A stretch of DNA of 64,000 bases from Bradyrhizobium altum (GTDB lineage Bacteria > Pseudomonadota > Alphaproteobacteria > Rhizobiales > Xanthobacteraceae): positions 1 to 64,000 of the forward strand of contig NZ_JACMYP010000015.1 of the NCBI RefSeq assembly GCF_020889705.1. Reading direction: 5' to 3'. A program made the translations under genes and the position numbers. Numbering within the stretch: position 1 is the stretch's first letter; every line of letters begins with the position of its first letter. Shown here piece by piece: positions 40,755 to 51,038 of this stretch. The notes beneath the pieces are model-generated. The model did not search any database. It saw only the letters and a list, made by a program, of their open reading frames with translations, and was not told where the DNA came from.

Positions 40755-43700
40755 GTGTTGCACTTGAAGCCAGGTTTTTCTCGCTTCGACATTGAAGGGG
40801 ATAGCGGGTCTCGGGTCCTGTGGGAGAACGATGATCTCGTCTTCTCCCGAGGATGGCGCCAGAGCACCGACGGCAACCGAAGAGCCGTGCTGGCGGTGAG
40901 ACTCAATGAGGAGCGACCGCACCCAGCGGTCCTCGATCGTTTCGCCCACGAATATGGGCTAAGGGACGAGTTGGACAGTGCGTGGGCGCTTCGGCCGCTC
41001 GAGCTTGTCACTGATGACGGGCAACCGACCCTGATGTTGGAGGATCCCGGCGGAGAACCACTCAGTCACTTGCTTGGCGAGCCCATGGAGGTCGGCAGCT
41101 TCTTGCTGCACGCTGTCCGCATCACAGCGGCTCTCGGCAAGGTCCATCAGCGCGGCATCGTACACAAGGATATCAAGCCCCACAACATCCTGATGAATCG
41201 CGAGACCAGCGAAGTCAAGCTGACGGGTTTCGGAATTGCGTCGCGCCTTCCGCGCGAACGTCAAGCCCCCGAACCGCCCGAGACGATCGCTGGAACGCTT
41301 GCCTACATGGCGCCGGAACAGACCGGGCGTATGAACCGGTCAATCGACTCGCGCAGCGATCTCTACGCGCTTGGCGCTACCTTTTACCAGATGCTCACCG
41401 GTCAACTGCCGTTCTCCGCGTCCGATCCTATGGACTGGGTGCACTGCCACATCGCGCGGCGAGCGATCGCGCCTGCTGAGCGACTGAACGATGTACCCGG
41501 CGCCGTCTCAAAGATCGTTATGAAGCTGCTCGCGAAGACGGCCGAGGATCGCTATCAGACCGCACCCGGCCTGGAGAGGGACCTGCAACGATGCCTCACT
41601 GCATGGGCGGCTCAACGCCGGATCGAAGAATTCCCGCTGGCAGCGCACGACGTGCCAGACCGACTGGTTATTCCTGAAAAACTCTATGGGCGCGAGCGAG
41701 AGATCGAGACCCTGCTCACCGCCTTTGATCGCATCGTCAAGAGCGGCGCGCCTGAGCTCGTGCTGGTCTCCGGATACTCCGGTATCGGAAAATCTTCGGT
41801 GGTTAACGAGCTGCACAAGGCGCTGGTGCCGCCGCGCGGGCTGTTCGCGGCCGGCAAGTTCGACCAGTTGAAGCGCGACATCCCTTATTCGACGCTCGCG
41901 CAAGCTTTTCAGAGCCTGGTGCGCCCGCTGCTTAGCAAGAGTGATGCTGAACTCGTTCGCTGGCGCGAGGCGCTTCTGGCTGCCCTGGGCCTCCACGCTC
42001 AGCTCATGGTCGATCTCGTCCCCGAATTGAGCCTCATCATCGGCGACCAGCCACCCGTCCCTGAACTTCCGCCGCAGGACGCGCAACGGCGTTTCCAACG
42101 GGTGTTTCGGCGGTTTATCGGCGTTTTCGCCCGGCCCGAGCATCCGTTGGCGCTTTTTCTCGACGACCTGCAATGGCTCGATGCGGCGACCATCGAACTG
42201 CTTGAAGATCTGTTGACTGGCTCGGATTTGGCGCACCTTATGCTGATCGGCGCCTACCGGGACAACGAGGTCGATGCCGGCCATCCACTCCGGCTCAAAC
42301 TGGATGGCATCAGGACCGCCGGTGGAAAGGTCGAAGAAATAACGCTTGCGCCACTCGCCCGCGAACATCTCGCGCGGCTGATCGCAGACGCCCTTCGCTG
42401 CGAACTGACGCCGGCAGCGCCGCTCGCCCGGCTGGCGCACGAAAAGACAGGCGGCAATCCGTTCTTCGCCATTCAGTTTATCTCGGCCCTCGCCGATGAG
42501 AGGATGCTCTCTTTCGACTACGACGCTGCGCGCTGGTCTTGGGATATCGAGCGCATTCACGCGCAGGGATATACCGACAACGTTGTGAACCTAATGGTCG
42601 GCAAGCTCGCCCGCTTGCCGACCGAGACGCAAAAGGCCTTGCAGCTGCTGGCCTGTTTCGGAAACAGCGCCGAGATCGCGACCGCGTCGATTATCTTCGG
42701 AACCACGGAAGAGCAGGTCCATGCAGCCCTATGGCCCTCCGCCCGCCAGGAGTTGGTCGAGCGGCTGCCGGACGCCTACCGCTTCGTCCACGATCGCATT
42801 CAGGAAGCAGCCTATTCGCTGATCCCAGAGAAACAACGCGGCGAGGTTCACCTTCGCATTGGGAGATTGCTTGTCGCGAACATCCTTCCCGAGAAGCAGG
42901 AAGAGGCGATCTTCGATATCGTCAACCAGCTCAACCGCGGCGCGGCCTTGATCACCTCGCAAGACGAGCGCGACCAGCTGGCCGAATTCAATCTTCTTGC
43001 GGCCAAGCGCGCCAAGGCTTCTACCGCATACGCCTCAGCGCTGACCTATCTGGTCGCCGGCGCGGCGCTGCTGCCGGAATGCTCGTGGGAGCACCGGCGC
43101 GAGTTGATGTTCGAGCTGGAGTTGAACCGGGCGGAATGCGAGCATCTGACCGGCGACCTGCCAACGGCCGAGCAGCGGCTCACGGCCCTCTCCGCTCGCG
43201 TCAAGACGGTCATGGATCTGGCCGCGGTCGCGGCAGCACAGATGACGCTTTGCACGACCATGGGCCGCCTGGACATCGGCGTGTCCGTCTGTCTCGAGTT
43301 CCTCGCGCGCAGAAACATCCACTGGTCGCCACATCCGACCGACGAGGAAGTGAAGGACGAATACGACGCCTTCTGGCAACGGCTCGGGACGCGCTCCATC
43401 GAGGAACTCATCGACCTACCACGGATGGCGGACCCGGAATGGCGCGCGACGAGCGACGTTCTCATCTGGGCGCTGTCGCCGGCATTCTTCACGGACCAGA
43501 ACCTTCACCGGTTGATGGTGAGCCGCATCGCGAACCTCAGCCTCGAGCACGGAAACAGCGACGCTTCCCCATTCGCCTATGTCTGGGTGGGGGCGTATGC
43601 GGGGTTCGTTTTTGACGACTACCGATCGGGATTCCAGCTCGGAAAGCTTGGTTTCGATCTCGTCGAGAGGCGTGAGCTGACCAGCTTCAAGACACAGGTC

Positions 43701-46310
43701 TATTTTGGCTTCGCGAATTTCATTCTCCCTTGGTCGCGGCCTTTCCACGAGGTTGTGGATTTGCACCGGCGCGCGTTCGCCATCGGCCAGGAAGTTGGTG
43801 ACCTGACCTACGCTGTCTACGCCTGGAAAAGCGTAATCTCGGGCCAGCTCCCCGCCGGCGTTCCGCTGGCCACGGTGCAGCGGGAGGCCGAGCGCGCGCT
43901 GGCATTCGTGAGCAAGTCGAAATTCGTACTCATGATCGACGTCGTGACCATCCATGTGCAGCTCGTTCGGGCCCTGCGAGGGATGACGACCGGCCTGTCC
44001 TCGTTCAGCGACGCCGAGCTCGACGAGCAGTCATTGCGAACCAGGATGGAAGATGACCTCGGTGGCCGGGCCATCGCCCTGTGCTTTTACCTGATCCGCA
44101 AGTTGCAAGCGCAGGTTCTTTCGCGCGATTTCGCTGCCGCGCTCGCAACCGCCGAGAAGGCGCAGGTGCTCCTTTGGACATCGCCAGCGCACTTGGAGGT
44201 CGCCGAATTCCACTTCTACGCAGCTCTTGCTCGTGCCGGACGCTGTGACGAGGTATCCGATGCCGAGCGAGAGCCACACCTGGCACTGTTGCGCGTCCAT
44301 CACGATCGGCTGGCGGTCTGGGCAGAGAACTGCCACGAGAACTTCGATGACCGGGAGTCGCTGATCGGGGCCGAGATTGCTCGCATCGAAGGCCGCGAAG
44401 TCGACGCGATGCGGCTTTTCGAACGGGCAATTCGTTCGGCCGCCGCAAACGGCCTCGTCCACAACGAGGCGCTCGCCAACGAGCTGGCCTCGCACTTCTA
44501 CGCGGCGCGTGGATTCGAGAAAATCGCGCATACCTATCTGCGCGATGCACGGTATTGCTATCTCCGCTGGGGCGCGGACGGCAAGGTGCGGCAACTCGAC
44601 GAGATGTATCCGCACGTGCGGGAGGCAGATCCCGAGCCCGCTCCGACCGGTGCGATCGGAACCAAGGTCGAAAATCTCGATCTCGCGACCGTGATCAAGG
44701 TGTCGCAGGCAATATCGGGAGAGATTGTCCTCGAGAAATTGCTCGACACGATCATGCGCACCGCGATGGCGCAGGCCGGTGCGGAGCGGGCTGCGCTGAT
44801 TCTGGCTTTGGGGGCAGAGCCGCGGATCGCCGCGGAAGCCACAACAGGTGGCGATTCGGTGACGGTGCATCTGCGCGACGAGGCCGTGACCGCGACCACA
44901 CTCTCGGAGTCAGTGCTCCGCTACGCCATGCGCACCCGGGAGAACATCATTCTCGACGATGCCGTGGCCCACCCCCTGTTCGCGGTAGATCCATACATCC
45001 GTCAGCGCCAGGCCCGTTCAATCCTCTGCCTGCCGCTTCTCAATCGGGCCGAGCTGATTGGCGTGCTATACCTTGAGAACAATCTGGTCCCTCGCGTCTT
45101 TTCCCCGGCCCGGATTTCTGTATTGAAGCTGCTTGCGTCGCAAGCCACGATCTCGCTGGAAAACACCCGCCTGTACCGCGATCTCGCGGAGCGCGAAGCG
45201 AAAATCCGGCGTCTCGTCGAGGCCAACATCATTGGTATCTTCGTCTCGGACATCGAAGGTCGGATGATCGAGGCCAATGACGCGTTCCTACACATGATGG
45301 GATATGACCGTGAGGACTTCACCTCCGGGTCCCTGAACAGGACAGACCTGACGCCGCCGGAATGGCGCGAGCGCGACGAACAGACGGTGGCGGAGGTGAA
45401 GACGACCGGCACGGCGCAGCCCTTTGAGAAGGAATACTACCGCAAGGACGGCAGCCGCGTCCCCGTCCTCATCGGCGTCACCGCGTTCGACGAGAAGCGG
45501 GATGAAGGGGTCGGCTTTGTGCTCGATTTGACCGAGCGCAAGCGGGCGGAAGCCGACGCCCGCGACAGCGAACGGCGCTATCGCGAAGTCCAAACCGAGC
45601 TGGCGCACGCCAACCGCGTCGCCACCATGGGACAGCTCACAGCCTCGATCGCCCATGAAGTGAAACAGCCGATCGCCGCCAGCGTCACCAATGTAAGCGC
45701 GGCGTTGCGCTGGCTGGACCGTCAACCGCCCGACATGAAAGAAGTGCGCGAGGCGCTCGCGCGCGCCGTCTCCAGCGGCAATCGGGCCGGCGAGGTCCTT
45801 GACCGGATTCGTAACCTGGTCAAGAAGGCGCCTCCGCGGAAGGATAGCCTGGCGATCAACGAAGCTATCCTCGAGGTGATTGAACTCACCCGCGGCGAAG
45901 TGATGAAGAACAGCGTGTCGGTGCAGATGCAACTGGCCGAGGCGTTGCCGTCCATCACTGGAGATCAGGTGCAGCTGCAACAGGTGGTCCTGAACCTGAT
46001 CATCAACGCCGTCCAGGCCATGAGCACCGCCAACGACGAACCGCGCCAATTGCTGATCAGCACCGAGAAAGCCGAATCCGGTGGCGTGCTCGTCGCGGTG
46101 CGGGATTCTGGTCCCGGACTAGCGCCGGGAACATTCGAGCACGTTTTTGACGCCTTCCACACGACCAAGGCGAGCGGTTTGGGAATGGGGCTCTCGATTT
46201 GCCGTTCGATCGTCGAAGCCCATGGTGGGCGATTGTGGGCGAGCCAGAACCTGCCGCGCGGCGCGGCTTTTCAATTCACGCTGCCCGCCTGCGTCGTGAA
46301 CAAGACATGA
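40755..46310 (+). CDS. trifunctional Ser/Thr kinase - ATPase - GAF/PAS sensor histidine kinase
   Basis: A 1,851-aa multidomain signalling protein. (1) A Ser/Thr kinase-like domain (about 1-280): catalytic loop HKDIKPHN (Asp139, Asn144) and GTLAYMAPEQTGRMNRSIDSRSDLYALG. (2) An AAA-type ATPase (about 310-600) with Walker A SGYSGIGKSS and ALFLDDLQWLDAATIELLEDL. (3) A long TPR-like helical region (about 600-1300). (4) A GAF domain (about 1310-1480). (5) A PAS domain (about 1485-1600, VEANIIGIFVSDIEGRMIEANDAFL). (6) HisKA with His in LTASIAHEVKQPIAAS and HATPase (NLIINAVQAM, RDSGPGLAPG, GLGMGLSICRSI). No TM helices. It begins at GTG 40755 (GGCGGA upstream) and overlaps the ABC permease by ATGA, so sensor and transporter are co-expressed. 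Likely partners are the response regulators at 51923 and 52636. Confidence 0.88.
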   Translation: MLHLKPGFSRFDIEGDSGSRVLWENDDLVFSRGWRQSTDGNRRAVLAVRLNEERPHPAVLDRFAHEYGLRDELDSAWALRPLELVTDDGQPTLMLEDPGGEPLSHLLGEPMEVGSFLLHAVRITAALGKVHQRGIVHKDIKPHNILMNRETSEVKLTGFGIASRLPRERQAPEPPETIAGTLAYMAPEQTGRMNRSIDSRSDLYALGATFYQMLTGQLPFSASDPMDWVHCHIARRAIAPAERLNDVPGAVSKIVMKLLAKTAEDRYQTAPGLERDLQRCLTAWAAQRRIEEFPLAAHDVPDRLVIPEKLYGREREIETLLTAFDRIVKSGAPELVLVSGYSGIGKSSVVNELHKALVPPRGLFAAGKFDQLKRDIPYSTLAQAFQSLVRPLLSKSDAELVRWREALLAALGLHAQLMVDLVPELSLIIGDQPPVPELPPQDAQRRFQRVFRRFIGVFARPEHPLALFLDDLQWLDAATIELLEDLLTGSDLAHLMLIGAYRDNEVDAGHPLRLKLDGIRTAGGKVEEITLAPLAREHLARLIADALRCELTPAAPLARLAHEKTGGNPFFAIQFISALADERMLSFDYDAARWSWDIERIHAQGYTDNVVNLMVGKLARLPTETQKALQLLACFGNSAEIATASIIFGTTEEQVHAALWPSARQELVERLPDAYRFVHDRIQEAAYSLIPEKQRGEVHLRIGRLLVANILPEKQEEAIFDIVNQLNRGAALITSQDERDQLAEFNLLAAKRAKASTAYASALTYLVAGAALLPECSWEHRRELMFELELNRAECEHLTGDLPTAEQRLTALSARVKTVMDLAAVAAAQMTLCTTMGRLDIGVSVCLEFLARRNIHWSPHPTDEEVKDEYDAFWQRLGTRSIEELIDLPRMADPEWRATSDVLIWALSPAFFTDQNLHRLMVSRIANLSLEHGNSDASPFAYVWVGAYAGFVFDDYRSGFQLGKLGFDLVERRELTSFKTQVYFGFANFILPWSRPFHEVVDLHRRAFAIGQEVGDLTYAVYAWKSVISGQLPAGVPLATVQREAERALAFVSKSKFVLMIDVVTIHVQLVRALRGMTTGLSSFSDAELDEQSLRTRMEDDLGGRAIALCFYLIRKLQAQVLSRDFAAALATAEKAQVLLWTSPAHLEVAEFHFYAALARAGRCDEVSDAEREPHLALLRVHHDRLAVWAENCHENFDDRESLIGAEIARIEGREVDAMRLFERAIRSAAANGLVHNEALANELASHFYAARGFEKIAHTYLRDARYCYLRWGADGKVRQLDEMYPHVREADPEPAPTGAIGTKVENLDLATVIKVSQAISGEIVLEKLLDTIMRTAMAQAGAERAALILALGAEPRIAAEATTGGDSVTVHLRDEAVTATTLSESVLRYAMRTRENIILDDAVAHPLFAVDPYIRQRQARSILCLPLLNRAELIGVLYLENNLVPRVFSPARISVLKLLASQATISLENTRLYRDLAEREAKIRRLVEANIIGIFVSDIEGRMIEANDAFLHMMGYDREDFTSGSLNRTDLTPPEWRERDEQTVAEVKTTGTAQPFEKEYYRKDGSRVPVLIGVTAFDEKRDEGVGFVLDLTERKRAEADARDSERRYREVQTELAHANRVATMGQLTASIAHEVKQPIAASVTNVSAALRWLDRQPPDMKEVREALARAVSSGNRAGEVLDRIRNLVKKAPPRKDSLAINEAILEVIELTRGEVMKNSVSVQMQLAEALPSITGDQVQLQQVVLNLIINAVQAMSTANDEPRQLLISTEKAESGGVLVAVRDSGPGLAPGTFEHVFDAFHTTKASGLGMGLSICRSIVEAHGGRLWASQNLPRGAAFQFTLPACVVNKT

Positions 46311-47308
46311 TTGGCCGCTTGCGCGCCCTGCAGAGTCCCCTCGCCCTGGCGAGGCCGAGCCATGAACAGATTGTCCTGCTGATCACCATCGCGCTGCTGA
46401 TCGCCTTCGGTCTGATGCTGAACGGCTTCGCGACGCTGAACAACCTGCTCGACCTGATGCGCAGCATTTCGATCCTCGGAATTCTCGGCATCGGCATGGG
46501 GCTGGTCGTGATCGGCCGCGGCATCGATCTCAGCGAGGTCGCGATCATGGCGGCGTCCTGGTCGATTGCACTGATCGAGATGCAGCGGGGCATGCCGGCT
46601 GGCTGGGCCTGCAGCATTGCGCTCGCACTCGCATTGACGACCGGCGTCGTGAACGGGATCATCGTGGCCTGTGCCGACGTCCCGGCTCTGTTCGTCACGC
46701 TCGCCACCGGCTTCTCGGTCTATGGGTTGACCCTCGGGTTCGCACCAGCTTACGTCGTCTATGCCCCGAAGGATCTGCCCACACTGCTGTTTCTCGGGGC
46801 CGGCCGAGTTGCTGGCGTTCCCATGCCCATCTTCGTGTTCGCGGGCTGTGCCATCGTCATGCACCTCTTCCTTTCGCGGACCTCGATTGGACGCTTCATC
46901 TATGCGCAAGGCGACAATCCCGAAGCGACGCGGCTGTCGGGCATAGCCATCCGGTCGCTGATCGTGATCGAGCATATGCTGGTGGGCCTGCTCGCCTGGA
47001 TCGCGGGCCTGGTCTGGATCGGCACCACCGGCAGCATGCAGATGGTGATCACGCAGGGCACCCTGATCGTCGATGTGGTGCTGGTCGTGGTGATCGGCGG
47101 TATCAGCCTTGTCGGCGGCCGCGGTGGGATGTTCAGCGTGGTGGTGGGTTGCGTCCTGATCGGCACATTGCTGAACGCCTTCACCATCATGGACATCAAC
47201 AACGAGGTCCAGAACATCATCAAGGGAATCGTGCTGCTGGTGGCTATCGTGCTCGATAACTGGCTGCACCCACGCGACGAGGAGACCGCGCGCCAAGGGG
47301 ATTTATAG
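46307..47308 (+). CDS. ribose-type ABC transporter permease
   Basis: A 333-aa inner-membrane protein with about ten hydrophobic helices, of the BPD_transp_2 (RbsC/XylH) family: MRSISILGILGIGMGLVVIGRGIDLSEVAIMAA, a coupling region SRTSIGRFIYAQGDNPEATRLSGI and VVLVVVIGGISLVGGRGGMFSVVVGC. The ATG overlaps the stop of the kinase gene (ATGA). It forms one half of a probable sugar/polyol importer with the binding protein and second permease downstream. No ATP-binding subunit gene occurs in the cluster. Confidence 0.88.
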   Translation: MIGRLRALQSPLALARPSHEQIVLLITIALLIAFGLMLNGFATLNNLLDLMRSISILGILGIGMGLVVIGRGIDLSEVAIMAASWSIALIEMQRGMPAGWACSIALALALTTGVVNGIIVACADVPALFVTLATGFSVYGLTLGFAPAYVVYAPKDLPTLLFLGAGRVAGVPMPIFVFAGCAIVMHLFLSRTSIGRFIYAQGDNPEATRLSGIAIRSLIVIEHMLVGLLAWIAGLVWIGTTGSMQMVITQGTLIVDVVLVVVIGGISLVGGRGGMFSVVVGCVLIGTLLNAFTIMDINNEVQNIIKGIVLLVAIVLDNWLHPRDEETARQGDL

Positions 47309-47369
47309 GCAACTCTATCGGGGACTCGTCGAAAGAATTTGTGTCACATAACGGCCGGAGGCTATTCAA

Positions 47370-48395
47370 ATGAAGCTCATGTTTCCCAAGTGGACGATCG
47401 TCATACCTGCCCTTGCGCTGGCCACATTGCCGCTGTTGGTGAAGGCGCAGGAGGATGGGGGCACCAAGACCTCCCGCGAACTGCGCGTCGGCTACGACAA
47501 GTCGCTACGGGACAAGACCGTCGCCTATCTGCCGATTGCGCTAGGCATACCCCTCCAGGACGAATGGGGCCGCACGGTGCGGGAGGAGGCGGAATGGCGC
47601 GGCATGAAATACGTGGTGCGGGATCCCAATAACAACCCGTCGGCGATGCAGCAGGCTCTGACGGCGCTGATCGATCAGAAGCCAGACGTGCTGATCGTGC
47701 AGAACCCGAGTGTCACGCTGCTGATAAAGGATTTGAAGCGGGCGGAGAGCCAGGGCACCCACGTCATTCAGATCAACATGTCCTCAAACTACAAGTCCAG
47801 CGCTTTTGTCGGCGCTGACTGGCGCGAGGTCGGAAAGATAATCGCAACCGATGTCGTCACGCAATGCGGCAGCAGCTCGGGCAAATCCGGCAAGGTACAG
47901 ATCGTCCAGGGCGAACTTGGGGCAGCCGCCAGCGTCGATCAGATGGGCGGCATCATGGAGGTGTTCAACAAGGATCCGGCCATCAAGGTGGTTTCCAATC
48001 AGGCAGCGAACTGGGACGCCAACACCGCGCTCAGCACCACCGTCACCGTCCTCCAGCAGCACCCCGACCTTTGTGCCAGCATCGGCTTCTGGGGCATTAT
48101 GGAAGCCGGCGCCGCGCAGGCGATCCGCAATGCCGGCAAGATCAACGACGTCAGCGTCTATGCCTCAGGCGAAGGCTCGCAGCTTGACTGCGACCAGGTC
48201 AATCAGGGCAATTTCTACAAATTCCTGAGCTACAAGGCGACCGAGCAGGGCCACGACCTGATGCTCGCCGCCGAAACGCTGTTGCAATCGGGGGAAAAGC
48301 CCGGGACCAGACATCTCACATACTTCACGCGCCCGGTCTGGCTCGACAAAACCAACGCCAACGGCGCCAACTGCTTCGCAATTTCCAAGAAGTAG
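47370..48395 (+). CDS. periplasmic sugar-binding protein of ABC importer
   Basis: A 341-aa periplasmic-binding protein of the Peripla_BP_4 (RbsB-like) type. Signal peptide at 1-27 (IVIPALALATLPLLVKAQ). The core has DKTVAYLPIALGIPLQDEWGRTV, ALIDQKPDVLIVQNPSV, THVIQINMSSNYKSSAFVGADWREVG and QHPDLCASIGFWGIMEAGAAQAI. Mature Cys residues (in TQCGSSSGK, DLCASIG, LDCDQV and NCFAISKK) could form disulfides. GGAGG lies 7 nt before ATG 47370. It sits between the two permease genes; the ligand is not predictable but may be linked to the lactonase domain downstream. Confidence 0.88.
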   Translation: MKLMFPKWTIVIPALALATLPLLVKAQEDGGTKTSRELRVGYDKSLRDKTVAYLPIALGIPLQDEWGRTVREEAEWRGMKYVVRDPNNNPSAMQQALTALIDQKPDVLIVQNPSVTLLIKDLKRAESQGTHVIQINMSSNYKSSAFVGADWREVGKIIATDVVTQCGSSSGKSGKVQIVQGELGAAASVDQMGGIMEVFNKDPAIKVVSNQAANWDANTALSTTVTVLQQHPDLCASIGFWGIMEAGAAQAIRNAGKINDVSVYASGEGSQLDCDQVNQGNFYKFLSYKATEQGHDLMLAAETLLQSGEKPGTRHLTYFTRPVWLDKTNANGANCFAISKK

Positions 48396-48461
48396 CCGCT
48401 CGTCCTTTTTCGGCGCCACCGAGTGGGCCGCCAACCACTGCTGTCCTTCGAATAGTTCACG

Positions 48462-49784
48462 ATGTCGACATCGATGAGTCAACTTTCAGTATCCGTCAGG
48501 CACTTCTCGCCGCGACTGCTATTGTCCGGCCTGCTCGCGAAGCAGTGGTTCGAGCCCGTGATTCCCTTTACGGTGATGATCGGGTTATGGCTCTATTTCG
48601 CGCTGACGATTCCCGACTACGCCACGCTGCAAAACACGTTCTCGCTGCTGCGGCGGTTTTCGGAATTCGGCCTGGTGGCGCTCGCGATGGGATTTTGCCT
48701 CATTGGCGGCGGCATCGATCTGAGCGTGGGCGCGATCTTCGCATTCTGCAATTTTTCGGCACTCTACTTTCTAGTGGCGCTCGAACTGCCGCTGTGGCTC
48801 GTGATCCCCGCCACATTGGCCGTCGGCGCCGCGCTCGGCAGCATCAACGGCTTTCTGATCGGCGTCCTGAAAACCCGCCCGTTTCTGACAACGCTGGTGA
48901 CGCTGACCATCCTGCGCGCCTCGGTCAATCTCCTCAATACCAGCTACGCGCAGGTCTTCGCCACCAGCTCGGTCGACAATGACGTCTGGGACTTCCTTGG
49001 TGCCGGCAGCGTAATGGGTATTCCGCTCAACGCGGCAACCCTGTTCGTCATTCTCTTGATCTGTCACGTCTTCCTGTCGCGCTCGCGCTATGGCCGTCAT
49101 CTCACCGCCATCGGGGCCAGCCGCAAGGCGGCGCGGCACGCCGGCATCCGCATCCGGATGATCCTGTTCTTCACCTATGTTCTTTCCGGCGCGCTTTGCG
49201 CGGCGGCCGGCATCTTCTACGCTGCGCGCCAATCGAGCACGGATTCCACCACCGGCGTCGGATGGGAGTTTCAGGCACTCACCGCAGCTGTGCTCGGTGG
49301 CGTATCGCTCGCCGGCGGCAAGGGCACGGTCTGGCGCGCGATGATTGGCGCATTGATCATTTTCCTCATCATCAATGGTCTCGTGCGCACGGGAATCCCC
49401 GGCTACACCACCTCCGCTGTAACCGGGGTCATTCTCCTCCTGGCCGTCGGCATCGATGTCCAATGGTCGAAGAATCGCGGCAGCGCGCTTCAGAAGATCT
49501 ACGTCAATCCGGCATTCATTGCGCTCTCGCCTGCGCCCTCGGTCCAAGCCGGCTCGAGGACGCCGTACGCGCAGAATGACCGCCTGCTCAACGCGCAAGC
49601 CATTGGCCTCGACCAGGTTGTGGGTCCGGAGGACGTCATCCTCGACCGTCAGGACCGCGTCTACGGCTCGACGGGCGACGGCAACATCATCCGCTTCTCG
49701 GGTCCGAACTTTGAAAACCGCGAGGTGTTTGCCCATATCGGCGCCGGCCGCTTGGCATGCAGTTCGATCGGGACGAAAACCTGA
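48462..49784 (+). CDS. ABC permease continuing into the start of an SMP-30-like domain (frameshifted)
   Basis: A 440-aa frame. Residues about 20-340 are a RbsC-type permease (GLVALAMGFCLIGGGIDLSVGAIFAF, SRSRYGRHLTAIGASRKAARHAGI, AAVLGGVSLAGGKGTVWRAMIGAL). From about 350 the sequence changes to a soluble domain that begins like SMP-30/strictosidine-synthase proteins: IGLDQVVGPEDVILDRQDRVYGSTGDGNIIRF. The frame then ends after AHIGAGRLACSSIGTKT, exactly where the downstream ORF takes up the same domain in another frame. A permease-lactonase fusion split by a one-base loss near 49750 explains both ORFs. Confidence 0.8.
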   Translation: MSTSMSQLSVSVRHFSPRLLLSGLLAKQWFEPVIPFTVMIGLWLYFALTIPDYATLQNTFSLLRRFSEFGLVALAMGFCLIGGGIDLSVGAIFAFCNFSALYFLVALELPLWLVIPATLAVGAALGSINGFLIGVLKTRPFLTTLVTLTILRASVNLLNTSYAQVFATSSVDNDVWDFLGAGSVMGIPLNAATLFVILLICHVFLSRSRYGRHLTAIGASRKAARHAGIRIRMILFFTYVLSGALCAAAGIFYAARQSSTDSTTGVGWEFQALTAAVLGGVSLAGGKGTVWRAMIGALIIFLIINGLVRTGIPGYTTSAVTGVILLLAVGIDVQWSKNRGSALQKIYVNPAFIALSPAPSVQAGSRTPYAQNDRLLNAQAIGLDQVVGPEDVILDRQDRVYGSTGDGNIIRFSGPNFENREVFAHIGAGRLACSSIGTKT

Positions 49785-50602
49785 TCGTGGCCGTCGCAGG
49801 CATGGGCGTATATGGCGTCAGGCAGGACGGAGAGGTGTTCAAGGTCACCGACGAGACCAACCGTACCTGGTACAAGCTCAACGACGATTCTGGCTTGCGC
49901 ATGGCCGACGATCTCGACATCGCGCCCGACGGCAAGATCTACTTCAGCGACTGCACCACCCGCTATGAAATGGCAACCCATATCCTTGACATGCTCGAGG
50001 CACGCCCGAATGGTCGCATCGTCTGCCACGATCCGGCGACAAAATCGACGCGTACGATCGTCAACCATTTCTATTTCCCGAACGGCATCTGCGTCTCGCA
50101 CGACGGGCGTTCACTCCTGATCGCCAGCACCACGCTCTGCAAGATCTTTCGTCATTGGCTTGTCGGCCCAAAGCAAGGCAGGACCGAGGTCCTGATCGAC
50201 AAATTGCCGGGCAACCCAGACAACATCAATCGCGCCTCCGACGGCAACTACTGGATGGCGCTCGTCGGCATTCGCACGCCAACCTTTGACCTCGCCGCGC
50301 GAAAACCCGGCTTCCGGCTGCGCATGGTCAAGCAGGTGCCGAGCGACGAGTGGCTCGCGCCATCCCTCAACCACGGCTGCGTGCTGAAGTTCACCGAGAA
50401 AGGCGAGACGCTGGAATCCTGGTGGGACGCCACCGGAATTTCGCATTCAACGCTGACCTCGATGCGCGAGCATAAGGGTTATCTCTATCTTGGTGGCCTT
50501 CAGAACAATCGCATCGGCCGGATCAAGCTTGATGGTGCCGACGAGCGCTGGACCGGCTACGAGGCTTATTGGGGTACATCCGTTCGCCGCCTGAACGACT
50601 AG
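49757..50602 (+). CDS. SMP-30/gluconolactonase-like domain (continuation of the permease fusion)
   Basis: A 281-aa frame with beta-propeller repeats of the SMP-30/strictosidine synthase-like class: LRMADDLDIAPDGKIYFSDCTTRYEM, YFPNGICVSHDGRSLLIASTTLCKIF, LPGNPDNINRASDGNYWMALVGIRTP and SLNHGCVLKFTEKGETLESWW. These are the Asp/Asn metal-site regions of lactonases. The first ATG (49757) has no ribosome site, and the frame starts in mid-domain (MQFDRDENLIVAVAG), so it is best read as the second half of the preceding protein. A possible job is periplasmic or membrane-linked hydrolysis of a sugar lactone that the transporter handles; this is inference. Confidence 0.78.
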   Translation: MQFDRDENLIVAVAGMGVYGVRQDGEVFKVTDETNRTWYKLNDDSGLRMADDLDIAPDGKIYFSDCTTRYEMATHILDMLEARPNGRIVCHDPATKSTRTIVNHFYFPNGICVSHDGRSLLIASTTLCKIFRHWLVGPKQGRTEVLIDKLPGNPDNINRASDGNYWMALVGIRTPTFDLAARKPGFRLRMVKQVPSDEWLAPSLNHGCVLKFTEKGETLESWWDATGISHSTLTSMREHKGYLYLGGLQNNRIGRIKLDGADERWTGYEAYWGTSVRRLND

Positions 50603-51038
50603 TGGTGCCGCCGCGTAAGCGGCGGCGGTGGCCTCGTGCCAACCGCTCGCTATGCCCCTACCCCCTTTGAATCAGGGAGCGGCAGCCAGCTGGCTCAATA
50701 CACGCAGCACGGTTTCAAGATTTCATGATAGATGCCCGGCCATGAACTGGCGCCACCAGATGGTGAAAGACGCATCTGCTGGGTCTTTGAGCTTTGCAGC
50801 TGCCACGCTTGCGCGCGACACGCTCGGCTCGTGACATGCACAGGCTAGCTAGCCGCCTCAGAACGATGAACTTCGCATCTCCCGACGCCAGACGTGACGT
50901 CGTGCGGATCCGGGAGAAAGACGCTGCGGATTGTCGTCCGTGATTGAGGACCAGCCGCAGGCCAGATCGGATCGCCGGCGTTCTGCCAATGGCAGGCTGC
51001 GACCGGGAGAGCCGTACTTCCTCACCACCGGCAGGCGC
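50603..51038. other. gap after the transporter operon
   Basis: About 430 nt without a recognisable gene. The first bases have a short GC-rich hairpin (GCCGCCGC/GCGGCGG type near 50605-50632) that may end the transporter transcript. The rest shows no domain, tRNA or repeat. Confidence 0.4.

Noticed and set aside
40339..40767. 142-aa plus-strand ORF before the giant kinase
   Set aside because: Composition is Arg/Ser/Pro-rich, and the kinase-like similarity lies in another frame (40452-40577).
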